Source of the DNA: Oscillospiraceae bacterium
GTDB taxonomy: Bacteria; Bacillota; Clostridia; UBA1381
Assembly (NCBI GenBank): GCA_022509025.1
Contig: JAFLUB010000002.1
Location: 1-64,000, forward strand
DNA: 64,000 nt
Direction: 5' to 3'
Positions 42,594 to 49,466 of this stretch are shown piece by piece. Numbering within the stretch: position 1 is the stretch's first letter; every line of letters begins with the position of its first letter. Position numbers and translations under genes: made by a program. A model generated the notes under the pieces. That model searched no databases. It was not told where the DNA came from and was given only the letters and a program-made list of their open reading frames with translations.

Positions 42594-43751
42594 TTATTTA
42601 TTATTTCCTATTTCATTTAACGCCATAACAGCCCTGTCAGCTTCTTTCGGATAGAGGTGTGAATAGGTATTCCATGTTATTTCTACTTTTGCGTGTCCAA
42701 GTCTCCGGGCAATTTCTTGTATATTGATACCGTAATTCGCTAAATACGAAGCATGGGAATGTCTAAAGTCGTGAATGCGTATTTTCGTAAGCCCTGCTTT
42801 TTCGGCATATTGCTTATTGCGGTTCTCAACGCTTGTATCACGTATACATTTCTGCCCTCCGCATATCCTCCAGTCGGTCGTAAAACCAGATATACTCTCT
42901 GAACGGTTTAAATGCTCTTTAAGGGCGTTTTGTAGTTGGTAAGGTAATTTAACATCTCGCACGGAACTTTTGTTTTTTGGGGGCGTTTCTCTATCCTCAC
43001 CGCGTAATTTCTGTGTGACACTCTTTGTAATATGGATAATGTCATTTTCGACATCCGTCCAACGCAGGGCGTAGATTTCTCCTTTGCGCATGCCTGTATA
43101 AAAAGCAATCATGAAGAATATATAAAAATTCCATTCGTATATGCTACTTGTTTTTTCTTCAGCTTTTTCCGCTTCTTCTTTGGCTATGGCTGAAAATTCA
43201 AGAAATTCATCGGATGTATAAAAATCGAATTTTTTTGCTGAATCATACGCATCTTTGAAGTTTCCGACTGCAAACAGTGGATTCCTCGGCAAATATTCCA
43301 TTTTTACAGCATAATTCAGAACCGAACGTAACTCGCAGTAAGCGCTTTGTTTAGTTCTTAACGATAATGGGGAATCCTTTTTCGTTTTTATTTCTTCAAT
43401 CGATGTTTTCCATCTCTGAAGAATAGGAGTGTTGAGCTTATCAATTTTGTAGTTACCAAGAGTAGGGAGAACGTAATAATCAAGTCTGCGTTTCATTTTG
43501 TCTATTGTGCTTTCGCGTACTTCGTATTTCTTTACAGATAAAAATTCTGTCGCAAGATCTTTCAGCGTGATTTTCTTTGCAGTTTCCTCATTAAGACTTT
43601 GATGAAGCTGACGTTCAAGTTCTCTTGCAGCTTCTTTTCCATAGGCAACACGGTCAAGCTGTCGGTTCTTGCCCTCGCGGTCAGTATAATTCACTCGGAC
43701 GCGGTATTTTTGCAGACCGTCTTTTTTACCGTCCATTTTATAAATTGGCAT
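42594..43751 (-). CDS. int: Tyrosine recombinase (integrase)
   Basis: It catalyses insertion and excision of the element. The 385-aa protein has an N-terminal AP2-like arm-binding domain (MDGKKDGLQKYRVRVNYTDREGK), a SAM-like core-binding domain, and the catalytic domain with Arg in YTGMRKGEIYALRW, His-x-x-Arg in HDFRHSHAS, LGHAK, and the nucleophile Tyr in NTYSHLYP. The track start (43784) lacks a ribosome site; ATG 43751, downstream of GAAAGGAAG, gives MPIYKMDG. It points toward the tRNA end, as is usual. Confidence 0.93.
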   Translation of the reverse strand: MPIYKMDGKKDGLQKYRVRVNYTDREGKNRQLDRVAYGKEAARELERQLHQSLNEETAKKITLKDLATEFLSVKKYEVRESTIDKMKRRLDYYVLPTLGNYKIDKLNTPILQRWKTSIEEIKTKKDSPLSLRTKQSAYCELRSVLNYAVKMEYLPRNPLFAVGNFKDAYDSAKKFDFYTSDEFLEFSAIAKEEAEKAEEKTSSIYEWNFYIFFMIAFYTGMRKGEIYALRWTDVENDIIHITKSVTQKLRGEDRETPPKNKSSVRDVKLPYQLQNALKEHLNRSESISGFTTDWRICGGQKCIRDTSVENRNKQYAEKAGLTKIRIHDFRHSHASYLANYGINIQEIARRLGHAKVEITWNTYSHLYPKEADRAVMALNEIGNNK

Positions 43752-43881
43752 AAAAATAACACTTCCTTTCAGTTTTTCTTGCATTTTAAGAAGTGCTATG
43801 ATATAATACCTATTGCTATGGGGTATGCTATCATAGCATATTCTCTTTCCTCCGGCTGTTCCAGCAGTCGGGGGATTTTTA

Positions 43882-44106
43882 TTACAAACCGAGTTCTTTC
43901 ATTGCCTCATCGTTTGAAACAAACGATTTGCAGTCAGGATGCGTTTCAATTTCCTGCAGCATGGCAACGTCTAAAGCATCAGGCTCAATTTCTTCAATAT
44001 CTTCCCATGATGAAAAATTATCAATTATGATTTTCCATAGAGTATCAGCGTCTTTTTCGCTCATTACGGTTACAGCGCCTAAAATACGTTCTTTTACATT
44101 AGACAT
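43882..44106 (-). CDS. Antitoxin-like partner of the RelE toxin
   Basis: The 74-aa acidic protein (SNVKERILGAVTVMSEKDADTLWKIIIDNF...PDALDVAMLQEIETHPDCKSFVSNDEAMKELGL) resembles antitoxin-like proteins found with RelE toxins in clostridial elements. ATG 44106 is better placed after AAGGAG than the listed GTG 44115. The gene follows its toxin by 12 bp, the reverse of the usual order but as in higBA. Neutralising activity is inferred from the pairing only. Confidence 0.7.
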   Translation of the reverse strand: MSNVKERILGAVTVMSEKDADTLWKIIIDNFSSWEDIEEIEPDALDVAMLQEIETHPDCKSFVSNDEAMKELGL

Positions 44107-44118
44107 AATAATCACTCC

Positions 44119-44352
44119 TTATTTATAGACATCGCCGCGCGAGCCTATTTTTTCGATATATAATATATTATCCTGTTTGTCAAATATAACTCTGAAATCA
44201 CCTACGCGTAAGCGGTATCTGGAATTAGTTCCTTGATATTTTTTTACATCTCCTGCCGGTAATTTGTTTATGGCGTCAACTATCCGTTCTTTTGTCGGTC
44301 GGTCTTGGCGACTTAAGAATTTTATGGCTTGTTTTGAATAATTAATTACCAA
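44119..44352 (-). CDS. RelE-family toxin
   Basis: The 77-aa basic protein has the RelE mRNA-interferase outline: YSKQAIKFLSRQDRPTKERIVDAINKLPAGDVKKYQG, then YRLRVGDFRVIFDKQDNILYIEKIGSRGDVYK. The basic RYRLRVGDFRVIF strands and terminal Arg are typical of the family. It starts at a TTG behind GAAAGGAAC. It would stabilise the element after insertion, together with the downstream antitoxin-like gene. Confidence 0.88.
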   Translation of the reverse strand: MVINYSKQAIKFLSRQDRPTKERIVDAINKLPAGDVKKYQGTNSRYRLRVGDFRVIFDKQDNILYIEKIGSRGDVYK

Positions 44353-44386
44353 TTTGTACTGTTCCTTTCTCGTGTATATAAATTAT

Positions 44387-45013
44387 TTATATCACATCGC
44401 TTTGAAAAGCGATTGCTTTTCCAAGTATTCTAATAGCATTTAATTCTTCACCGACATATACAAACGGTGAATATTTAGGATTTTCAGGGCTGAGTACCAG
44501 TTTGTTATCATTTCTATCATAATAAACCCGTTTCAAAGTAGCCTCATCGTCAATAATCACAGCTGCAATTTCGCCATTTTCAACCATAGGTTGTTCTCTA
44601 ATAAAAACAACATCACCGTCCATGATCCGAGCGTTTATCATGCTATCTCCCTTTGCTTTTAGACAGAAATCCGCACGTATCTCAGTTCCTACTTCAACAT
44701 AGCTCTCCTTATCTTCACTTGCAAAGATAGGCTCACCGCAGGCTATTTCACCCAATAGTGGAATTTTATGTGTTTTGATAGGGAAGATGTTATCGTACTG
44801 AGGAGATATATTTTGTTCACCAGTAATCAGTGTAACAGGATTTATCTGAAGGACTGTTGCCAATCCTGCAATTTTATCCCTTCCCATATTAGAAATAAAA
44901 CCATTTTCCCATTTTTGTACAGTACTTTTACCTACGCCAACGGCTTTTCCAACTTCTTCAAGCGTTAAGTCGAGTTCTAAACGCCTGTTTTTTATTATTG
45001 TACCAATGTTCAA
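44387..45013 (-). CDS. CI/LexA-type repressor (XRE helix-turn-helix plus S24 peptidase)
   Basis: The 208-aa protein has an N-terminal helix-turn-helix (LTLEEVGKAVGVGKSTVQKWENG) and a C-terminal S24 self-cleaving domain with Ser in GDSMINARIMDGD and Lys in ATLKRVYY. The likely cleavage point is Cys-Gly in EIACGEP. Such repressors keep the element silent until DNA damage. The track start is 45049, but GAGGTG directs TTG 45013 (MNIGTIIKNRRLE). It is divergent from the Cro-like gene, with operators between them. Confidence 0.92.
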   Translation of the reverse strand: MNIGTIIKNRRLELDLTLEEVGKAVGVGKSTVQKWENGFISNMGRDKIAGLATVLQINPVTLITGEQNISPQYDNIFPIKTHKIPLLGEIACGEPIFASEDKESYVEVGTEIRADFCLKAKGDSMINARIMDGDVVFIREQPMVENGEIAAVIIDDEATLKRVYYDRNDNKLVLSPENPKYSPFVYVGEELNAIRILGKAIAFQSDVI

Positions 45014-45039
45014 TGTTGTCACCTCGCTTTTATAATGAT

Positions 45040-45068
45040 ATATTAGCACATTGGTTTCAAAAAAGCAA
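45040..45068 (-). promoter_or_regulatory. Possible promoter of the repressor gene
   Basis: Minus strand TTGCTT, 17-bp spacer, TAATAT. Confidence 0.55.
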
Positions 45069-45094
45069 CTATTTTTTCAAAAAAGATTAAAAAA

Positions 45095-45110
45095 GTTTCC
45101 TAAAGGGGTT
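45095..45110. promoter_or_regulatory. Candidate repressor operator 1
   Basis: GTTTCCTAAAGGGGTT, an imperfect dyad overlapping the -35 of the rightward promoter. It shares the GTTTCCT half with operators 2 and 3 (read in reverse). Confidence 0.55.
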
Positions 45111-45137
45111 GACAACTACAAAAAACAATGTTAACAT
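45109..45137 (+). promoter_or_regulatory. Rightward promoter for the Cro-like gene
   Basis: TTGACA, 17-bp spacer, TAACAT, framed by operators 1 and 2. Confidence 0.7.
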
Positions 45138-45141
45138 AAAA

Positions 45142-45157
45142 GTATCTTAAAGGAAAC
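45142..45157. promoter_or_regulatory. Candidate repressor operator 2
   Basis: GTATCTTAAAGGAAAC, an imperfect 16-bp dyad between the -10 and the ribosome site of the Cro-like gene. Confidence 0.6.
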
Positions 45158-45174
45158 TGAAAGGAGGGTTAGTA

Positions 45175-45387
45175 ATGAATATTGATGATTTGAATGCAGA
45201 AATAGCAAGGCAAGGGTTAACAAAACCGCAGCTTGCAAAACAAATGGGGATATCTAAAAAGCGCCTATACAGCAGGCTAAAAGGAGAAACAACTTTTAAG
45301 CAAGAAGAAATACAAAAGATTGCTTCAATTCTCCATTTGGATAATAACAAAATTATGAATATATTTTTTGCAGAATTAGTATCTTAA
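45175..45387 (+). CDS. Cro-like helix-turn-helix regulator
   Basis: The 70-aa XRE-type protein is a single helix-turn-helix domain (LTKPQLAKQMGISKKRLYSRLKGETTFKQEEIQKIASILHL). Divergent from the CI-like repressor and behind two candidate operators, it fits a Cro role, opposing the repressor. ATG 45175 follows AAGGAGGG. The stop codon overlaps operator 3. Confidence 0.87.
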   Translation: MNIDDLNAEIARQGLTKPQLAKQMGISKKRLYSRLKGETTFKQEEIQKIASILHLDNNKIMNIFFAELVS

Positions 45388-45394
45388 AGGAAAC
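45379..45394. promoter_or_regulatory. Candidate repressor operator 3
   Basis: GTATCTTAAAGGAAAC, identical over 16 bp to operator 2, placed at the end of the Cro-like gene and before the next one. Confidence 0.6.
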
Positions 45395-45429
45395 AAACGG
45401 TGGCGGGAGGCGGAAAGGAGGGAAACGAA

Positions 45430-45720
45430 GTGAACAGTATAAAGGTTAAGACATTTGTAAGTATTAATGAGGCAATTCGCATTTACTATACATATCCAGA
45501 ACTCGGAAACAAAGAAATCAGAGAACTTTTTGGAAATCTTGCGAACTCCACAATTTCAAATTATAAAAAAGCAGTTCGCGAAGTACAGACCGAACGCAAT
45601 ATAAAAACATCTCAGAAAAATGCTGTTAATACTGAGGTTGCTTATGAGGTATGGGGAATTGACGTTGAAAATCTTGAACAACGGCGTAAGAAACTTAAAG
45701 CTCTGGGAATGTCGGCGTAG
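45430..45720 (+). CDS. Hypothetical ICE protein with possible helix-turn-helix
   Basis: The 96-aa basic protein (NSIKVKTFVSINEAIRIYYTYPELGNKEIRELFGNLANSTISNYKKAVREVQ) contains a segment like a recognition helix (ELFGNLANSTISNYKKAV). The family is not recognised. It could be an excisionase or an early regulator given its place after the Cro-like gene. GTG 45430 follows AAAGGAGGG; the listed start 45400 has no site. Confidence 0.65.
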   Translation: MNSIKVKTFVSINEAIRIYYTYPELGNKEIRELFGNLANSTISNYKKAVREVQTERNIKTSQKNAVNTEVAYEVWGIDVENLEQRRKKLKALGMSA

Positions 45721-45779
45721 ATGTAGAAAATAATATGGACGAGAATGTAATTGGTGTTAGTGATGAGATGTGAGGGTGT

Positions 45780-45920
45780 ATGAGCAAGATACAATTATTA
45801 ATAATATCAATATTTATAGTATTATCTAGTATTTTTGTGGGACATTTATACGGTTTAGAGTATGGTATCCTTGAGTACATGTGCCTACTTCTTATTGTTA
45901 TTCACTTGCTAAGAGCGTAA
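45780..45920 (+). CDS. Small membrane protein (46 aa)
   Basis: This ORF is too short for the track. It begins at ATG 45780 after GTGAGGGTGT and encodes two hydrophobic stretches (LLIISIFIVLSSIFVGHLY; YMCLLLIVIHLL). The function is unknown, and expression is inferred only from the ribosome site and the hydrophobic pattern. Confidence 0.45.
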   Translation: MSKIQLLIISIFIVLSSIFVGHLYGLEYGILEYMCLLLIVIHLLRA

Positions 45921-45954
45921 GTTCCGCTGTATAGGACAATCTCAGCAATGAATA

Positions 45955-45981
45955 AACTTTGTACCACCATGTTACAAAGTT
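45955..45981. promoter_or_regulatory. 8-9-8 inverted-repeat site A (before parA)
   Basis: ACTTTGTA-CCACCATGT-TACAAAGT, perfect arms. First of four copies in the element, in the region that should control parA-parB. Confidence 0.8.
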
Positions 45982-46039
45982 AACCGTATGAAAAATATTA
46001 GCGCAACCGTGCGTTTATACAAAAGGAGATGTTTATACA

Positions 46040-46828
46040 ATGTGTAAAATTATTGCAATAGCAAACCAGAAGGGTGGAGTTGGCAAGACAACGACCTCAG
46101 TCAATCTTGCGGCTTCTTTTACAGATTTAAATAAAAAGGTACTTTTGGTGGACTTTGACCCGCAGAGCAATACAACTGCTGCAGTGGGATTAACACCATC
46201 TGAATTACAGCATACTATATGCGATTTGGTACTGGATATTATAAAGCGTCAGCAAACTACAACGGTGCAACAGTGTATATATAAGGCTAAAGGATTTGAT
46301 GTTCTGCCATGCGACATATCACTCGCACAGCTTGAAATGTATCTTGAAAGTCTCATGTCACGGGAAACTGTGTTACGACGTATTTTGTCTACAGTTAAGC
46401 GGGATTACGATATTATAATCATAGACGCACTCCCATCACTATCAATGCTTGCGATAAATATTTTCGCCGCGGCTGATTATCTGATTATTCCAATGAAGGC
46501 AAACGATACATATAGTTTATCGGCGTTCTCCGCAATTTTGGAATCGCTTGAAGAAATCAACGCTGAGATAAATCCAAACTTAAAAAAATTAGGCGAAATT
46601 ATTACAATGTTCGATAGGCGCAACAAGAACGACAAAGAGATTTACAACACCATTGTAAACGATACTAGAACAAATCCGTTTCCAACTGCTATTCCTATTT
46701 CTACCAACGTTGCGGAAGCCAACAGAAATAGCAAAACAATTTTTGAGCAATCACCGCGTTCCAACGCGGCAGTCGCATATCTTCATTCTGCCCTGGAGAT
46801 TTTGGAGCGTATCGAGGGAGGCGTATAA
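46040..46828 (+). CDS. parA: ParA-family partition ATPase
   Basis: The 262-aa Walker-type ATPase has the deviant P-loop QKGGVGKTTTSVN near residue 10, Walker A' VLLVDFDPQSNTTA and IIIDALPSLSMLAIN. No N-terminal helix-turn-helix is present, so it is a Soj/MinD-like short ParA. It works with ParB to move or hold the circular form during replication. ATG 46040 follows AAAGGAG. It lies two bases before parB. Confidence 0.94.
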   Translation: MCKIIAIANQKGGVGKTTTSVNLAASFTDLNKKVLLVDFDPQSNTTAAVGLTPSELQHTICDLVLDIIKRQQTTTVQQCIYKAKGFDVLPCDISLAQLEMYLESLMSRETVLRRILSTVKRDYDIIIIDALPSLSMLAINIFAAADYLIIPMKANDTYSLSAFSAILESLEEINAEINPNLKKLGEIITMFDRRNKNDKEIYNTIVNDTRTNPFPTAIPISTNVAEANRNSKTIFEQSPRSNAAVAYLHSALEILERIEGGV

Positions 46829-46830
46829 TC

Positions 46831-47943
46831 ATGAAAAGTCTTTTTTCATCTACTGAGCCATCAAAAAATACGATTATCGGTAAAAAGAGAAGCAGTGAGC
46901 AGACAACTCTTCCTACCGACGTACTGATACCGTTCCCCGACCAACCGTTTGAACTGTATAGTGGTGAACGTAAAGCAAATATGCTCGACAGTATACGAGA
47001 ATACGGCATTTTAAATCCTATTCTCGTCCGAGAGCTTGACACAGGCGAATATCAGATATTATCAGGGCATAATAGATGGACTTGCGCCCGTGAGCTTGAT
47101 TTTGCAGAAGTCCCGGTTATCATACTTAGGGATATAACTGATGATGAGGCTTTAATGCTTGTTCTGGACAGCAATATCCAACAGCGCGGCATTTCGGATA
47201 TGCCTATATCAAAGCAAGCTCGAATTTACGCGATGGACGTTGCAGTAAACAAGCGTCAGGGCAAACGCAGCGACATTATAAATGAAATTGAAAGCAATTT
47301 AAAAATACTTAATAATGGAACTGCAGATACTTTGTATCAGGGTGGTACAAAGTTAGATACAATTTCGGACGTGGGAAACAAATACGGTGTATCCCGTATG
47401 ACCATAACAAGATTTATTCGTATAGATATGCTATGCAATAGTTTGAAAGTACATATTGATACAGAACGAATAGGAGTATTAGCAGGTGTACAACTTTCTT
47501 ATTTATCGACAGTTGAACAAGAATTTACAGCAGACGCGCTTGATGAAAATAAGTATAAGCTTTCGGAAAGTAAGGCGAAGCAGATGCGTACTTTGTCAGC
47601 GAACAACGCGCTTACCGATAATGTGATTATTCAGATACTTGAAGGGAGTTATAACAAAAAAGTGAAATCGGACGACAATATAAAACCTTGTCCGTTCTGT
47701 GGTGCAATACTTTCGGCTTATCGGGAAGTTATGATTGTACACTCTGTACAAAGCGAAGATTATTCGAATATGAGGCTTGAACATGGACGATTTCTCGGTT
47801 CAGATAAATATTTTGCGGTACATTGTATCAAATGCGGAGCTATCGGACAACGCGCTCCTGAAAAGGAATTAGCAAAAAAATTATGGAATGCCAGAGGATG
47901 TAAGGAACACGAAAGACTTATGCCGATTAAGATGGAGGACTGA
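46831..47943 (+). CDS. parB: ParB-family protein with C-terminal Lar-like zinc domain
   Basis: The 370-aa protein has the ParB N-terminal CTPase domain (ILNPILVRELDTGEYQILSGHNRWTCARELDFAEVPVII), then GISDMPISKQARIYAM and a helix-turn-helix (TISDVGNKYGVSRMTITRFIRI). From about residue 286 a separate zinc domain follows: CPFCGAIL, then CIKCGAIGQRAPEKELAKKLWNARGC, closely like Lar restriction-alleviation proteins. The fusion is unusual. Its own coding region contains site B of the inverted repeat. It overlaps nothing and is co-transcribed with parA. Confidence 0.9.
   Translation: MKSLFSSTEPSKNTIIGKKRSSEQTTLPTDVLIPFPDQPFELYSGERKANMLDSIREYGILNPILVRELDTGEYQILSGHNRWTCARELDFAEVPVIILRDITDDEALMLVLDSNIQQRGISDMPISKQARIYAMDVAVNKRQGKRSDIINEIESNLKILNNGTADTLYQGGTKLDTISDVGNKYGVSRMTITRFIRIDMLCNSLKVHIDTERIGVLAGVQLSYLSTVEQEFTADALDENKYKLSESKAKQMRTLSANNALTDNVIIQILEGSYNKKVKSDDNIKPCPFCGAILSAYREVMIVHSVQSEDYSNMRLEHGRFLGSDKYFAVHCIKCGAIGQRAPEKELAKKLWNARGCKEHERLMPIKMED
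47329..47353. promoter_or_regulatory. 8-9-8 inverted-repeat site B (inside parB)
   Basis: ACTTTGTA-TCAGGGTGG-TACAAAGT, perfect arms. Read in reverse, the spacer is CCACCCTGA, close to the CCACCATGT and CCACCGTGT spacers of sites A and C, so this copy is inverted. Confidence 0.75.
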
Positions 47944-47946
47944 AAA

Positions 47947-48141
47947 ATGGATTATAAAAATTGCAAGTATTGAACATTTAATGATGGAAACGATAATCCC
48001 AACCGCTATTATTGTTGTCACTTGCAAAATCCGAACCTCGTTAATCATACAGCCTCGTCTACTTTGATTTGTAAAACAGAACGGCACAGTACGGATATGA
48101 CGCGAAAGCGAACACCAAAATGGTGTCCCAAAAAGGTGTAA
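47947..48141 (+). pseudogene. Small cysteine-rich mobile-element protein with in-frame TGA
   Basis: A GGAGG site leads to ATG 47947, but codon 9 is TGA. The frame then runs open to 48139: MDYKNCKY-stop-TFNDGNDNPNRYYCCH...ICKTERHSTDMTRKRTPKWCPKKV. Relatives have C-x2-C at this place, so TGA most likely replaced a Cys codon. The sequence just after (TGTAAAGAACACGAACAACTTATG) resembles the end of parB (TGTAAGGAACACGAAAGACTTATG), a sign of past duplication or recombination. Confidence 0.6.
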
Positions 48142-48206
48142 AGAACACGAACAACTTATGTCAGAGCTGTAAAACAAAGGGGAAATAAAAAGGAGGGTTA
48201 CATGGT

Positions 48207-48395
48207 ATGTTTAAAAGATGTATAAATATTTTGAAGAGAGTTTTTGCGGTTAGTCCATATAACAGCTGTTATTCACACATGGAAAAAGCAGGTAGAGCTG
48301 ACTTTGGATTTTGTGAAGGAAGAGAGCTTGACGGGACTCTTGATGTTGCATGTCGAAGTTGTATATATAAATATCCGCGCTCGATACAAGGATGA
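48207..48395 (+). CDS. Hypothetical small cysteine-containing protein
   Basis: A 62-aa basic protein (MFKRCINILKRVFAVSPYN...CEGRELDGTLDVACRSCIYKYP) with a terminal C-x2-C. No family is recognised. An AAGGAGGG site lies 11 bases upstream. Its position among other tiny cysteine-rich genes supports, but does not prove, that it is real. Confidence 0.45.
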   Translation: MFKRCINILKRVFAVSPYNSCYSHMEKAGRADFGFCEGRELDGTLDVACRSCIYKYPRSIQG

Positions 48396-48401
48396 ATAAA
48401 A

Positions 48402-48521
48402 GTGAAAGAAGTTGATAAAGCCTGTCCTAATTGTCATAGACTTATGAAATCAGCCGTTATAAAAGACAAAAATGTATGGATATGCATACGCTGTGGCATA
48501 AAAACGGAGGTAGATGAATAA
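48402..48521 (+). CDS. Small zinc-ribbon protein (39 aa)
   Basis: It is not in the track. GTG 48402 follows AAGGAT and encodes a compact zinc ribbon: ACPNCHRLM...VWICIRCGIKT, two C-x2-C knuckles 20 residues apart. It overlaps the start of the methyltransferase fragment by 8 bp. The function is unknown. Confidence 0.5.
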   Translation: MKEVDKACPNCHRLMKSAVIKDKNVWICIRCGIKTEVDE

Positions 48522-48960
48522 TCGCAGCATAGGTCAGGAGGCAGACAAATCTCTTAACACTATTACTTGCGGCGGCGGTCACTTTGCAGAGGTCAGGGCG
48601 TTTCTTGTCAAGTATTTCAGCACGGGAACGGCAAAGAGTATAAATGAACCTCTTGATACTATCACAACAAAAGACCGTTTCGGACTGGTGACAATCAAAG
48701 GTGAAGAATATGCGATAGTTGATATTGGTATGCGTATGCTTACGCCGCGTGAATTGTATAATGCTCAGGGATTCCCGGATGATTATGAAATTGAGGTATA
48801 TTGCTACGGCAATGCATACCCGAAAACAAAGCAAGTGGCAAGGTGCGGCAACAGCGTACCTCAGCCGTTTGCGATAGCGCTTGTCCGGGCAAATGCGCCA
48901 GAATGGTGCGGTAAAGAGATTAAGACAATGGCAGAGTGTAACCGTGTTGTAGCGGTATAG
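48514..48960 (+). CDS. C-terminal half of a DNA cytosine-5 methyltransferase
   Basis: The 148-aa protein has only the last conserved parts of a C5-methyltransferase: a target-recognition-like segment (EPLDTITTKDRFGLVTI), motif IX (RMLTPRELYNAQGFPDDY) and motif X (QVARCGNSVPQPFAIAL). Motif I (SAM binding), the catalytic PCQ motif and ENV are absent, and no other half lies nearby. It starts at ATG 48514 behind CGGAGG, so it seems to be translated. Alone it cannot methylate; it is a remnant or needs a separate N-terminal partner. Confidence 0.8.
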   Translation: MNNRSIGQEADKSLNTITCGGGHFAEVRAFLVKYFSTGTAKSINEPLDTITTKDRFGLVTIKGEEYAIVDIGMRMLTPRELYNAQGFPDDYEIEVYCYGNAYPKTKQVARCGNSVPQPFAIALVRANAPEWCGKEIKTMAECNRVVAV

Positions 48961-48976
48961 GAGGAAGGAGAATAAG

Positions 48977-49093
48977 GTGAGCGGAATGAAAAATAAAATA
49001 GCATATACAACAATTATATTGTCGCTTATCTGTATAGCGGCTCTATTTGCATACTGTATAGGAATGGTTATGAACCCTACTGCTACATTTTGA
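48977..49093 (+). CDS. Small single-span membrane protein (38 aa)
   Basis: Not in the track. GTG 48977 lies six bases after GAAGGAG and encodes a short basic start and one transmembrane helix (YTTIILSLICIAALFAYCIGMVM). Function unknown; it is located between the methyltransferase fragment and ssb. Confidence 0.5.
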   Translation: MSGMKNKIAYTTIILSLICIAALFAYCIGMVMNPTATF

Positions 49094-49126
49094 TATGAAA
49101 TATAAATAATTGAGGAGAGTTATGAT

Positions 49127-49462
49127 ATGAACAAAGTAAATCTTGTGGGTCGCATAACAGCCGACCCCAAAATAGACATGATTGAAGGCAAAAAGCAAAC
49201 GCGATTTACGGTAGCAATACGCCGTAAATTTTCAAAAAATAAAAAAAACGATATAGACTACATTAGCTGCGTTGCAAAGGGACATAATGCCGAATTTATT
49301 GAACAGCATTTCACAAAAGGCAATAACATTGTAATAGTAGGAGAAATACGTACAAAAAAATATAAGAGCGGAGGACGAATAAATTACTCTACCTCTATCT
49401 TTGTAGAGGAGGTTGATTTTGTCCGCTCAGACGAGGATTTTAAGGCTAATGAAAGGAGTTAG
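49127..49462 (+). CDS. ssb: Single-stranded DNA-binding protein
   Basis: The 111-aa OB-fold protein begins MNKVNLVGRITADPKID and contains FTVAIRRKF, DYISCVAKGHNAEFIEQHFTKGNNIVIVGEIRT. It lacks the acidic DDIPF-type tail of chromosomal SSB, as many element-borne copies do. It would coat transferred or replicating single strands. ATG 49127 follows GAGGAG. It is the first of an ssb-rep pair. Confidence 0.93.
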   Translation: MNKVNLVGRITADPKIDMIEGKKQTRFTVAIRRKFSKNKKNDIDYISCVAKGHNAEFIEQHFTKGNNIVIVGEIRTKKYKSGGRINYSTSIFVEEVDFVRSDEDFKANERS

Positions 49463-49466
49463 CGTA

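Noticed and set aside
42188-42620. ORFs of 60-82 aa across the tRNA cluster
   Set aside because: All overlap the four tRNA genes and have no independent support.
47971-47973. TGA as selenocysteine codon
   Set aside because: It replaces a probable Cys, but no convincing hairpin follows at the needed distance, no selenocysteine genes are seen, and the family is not a redox enzyme.
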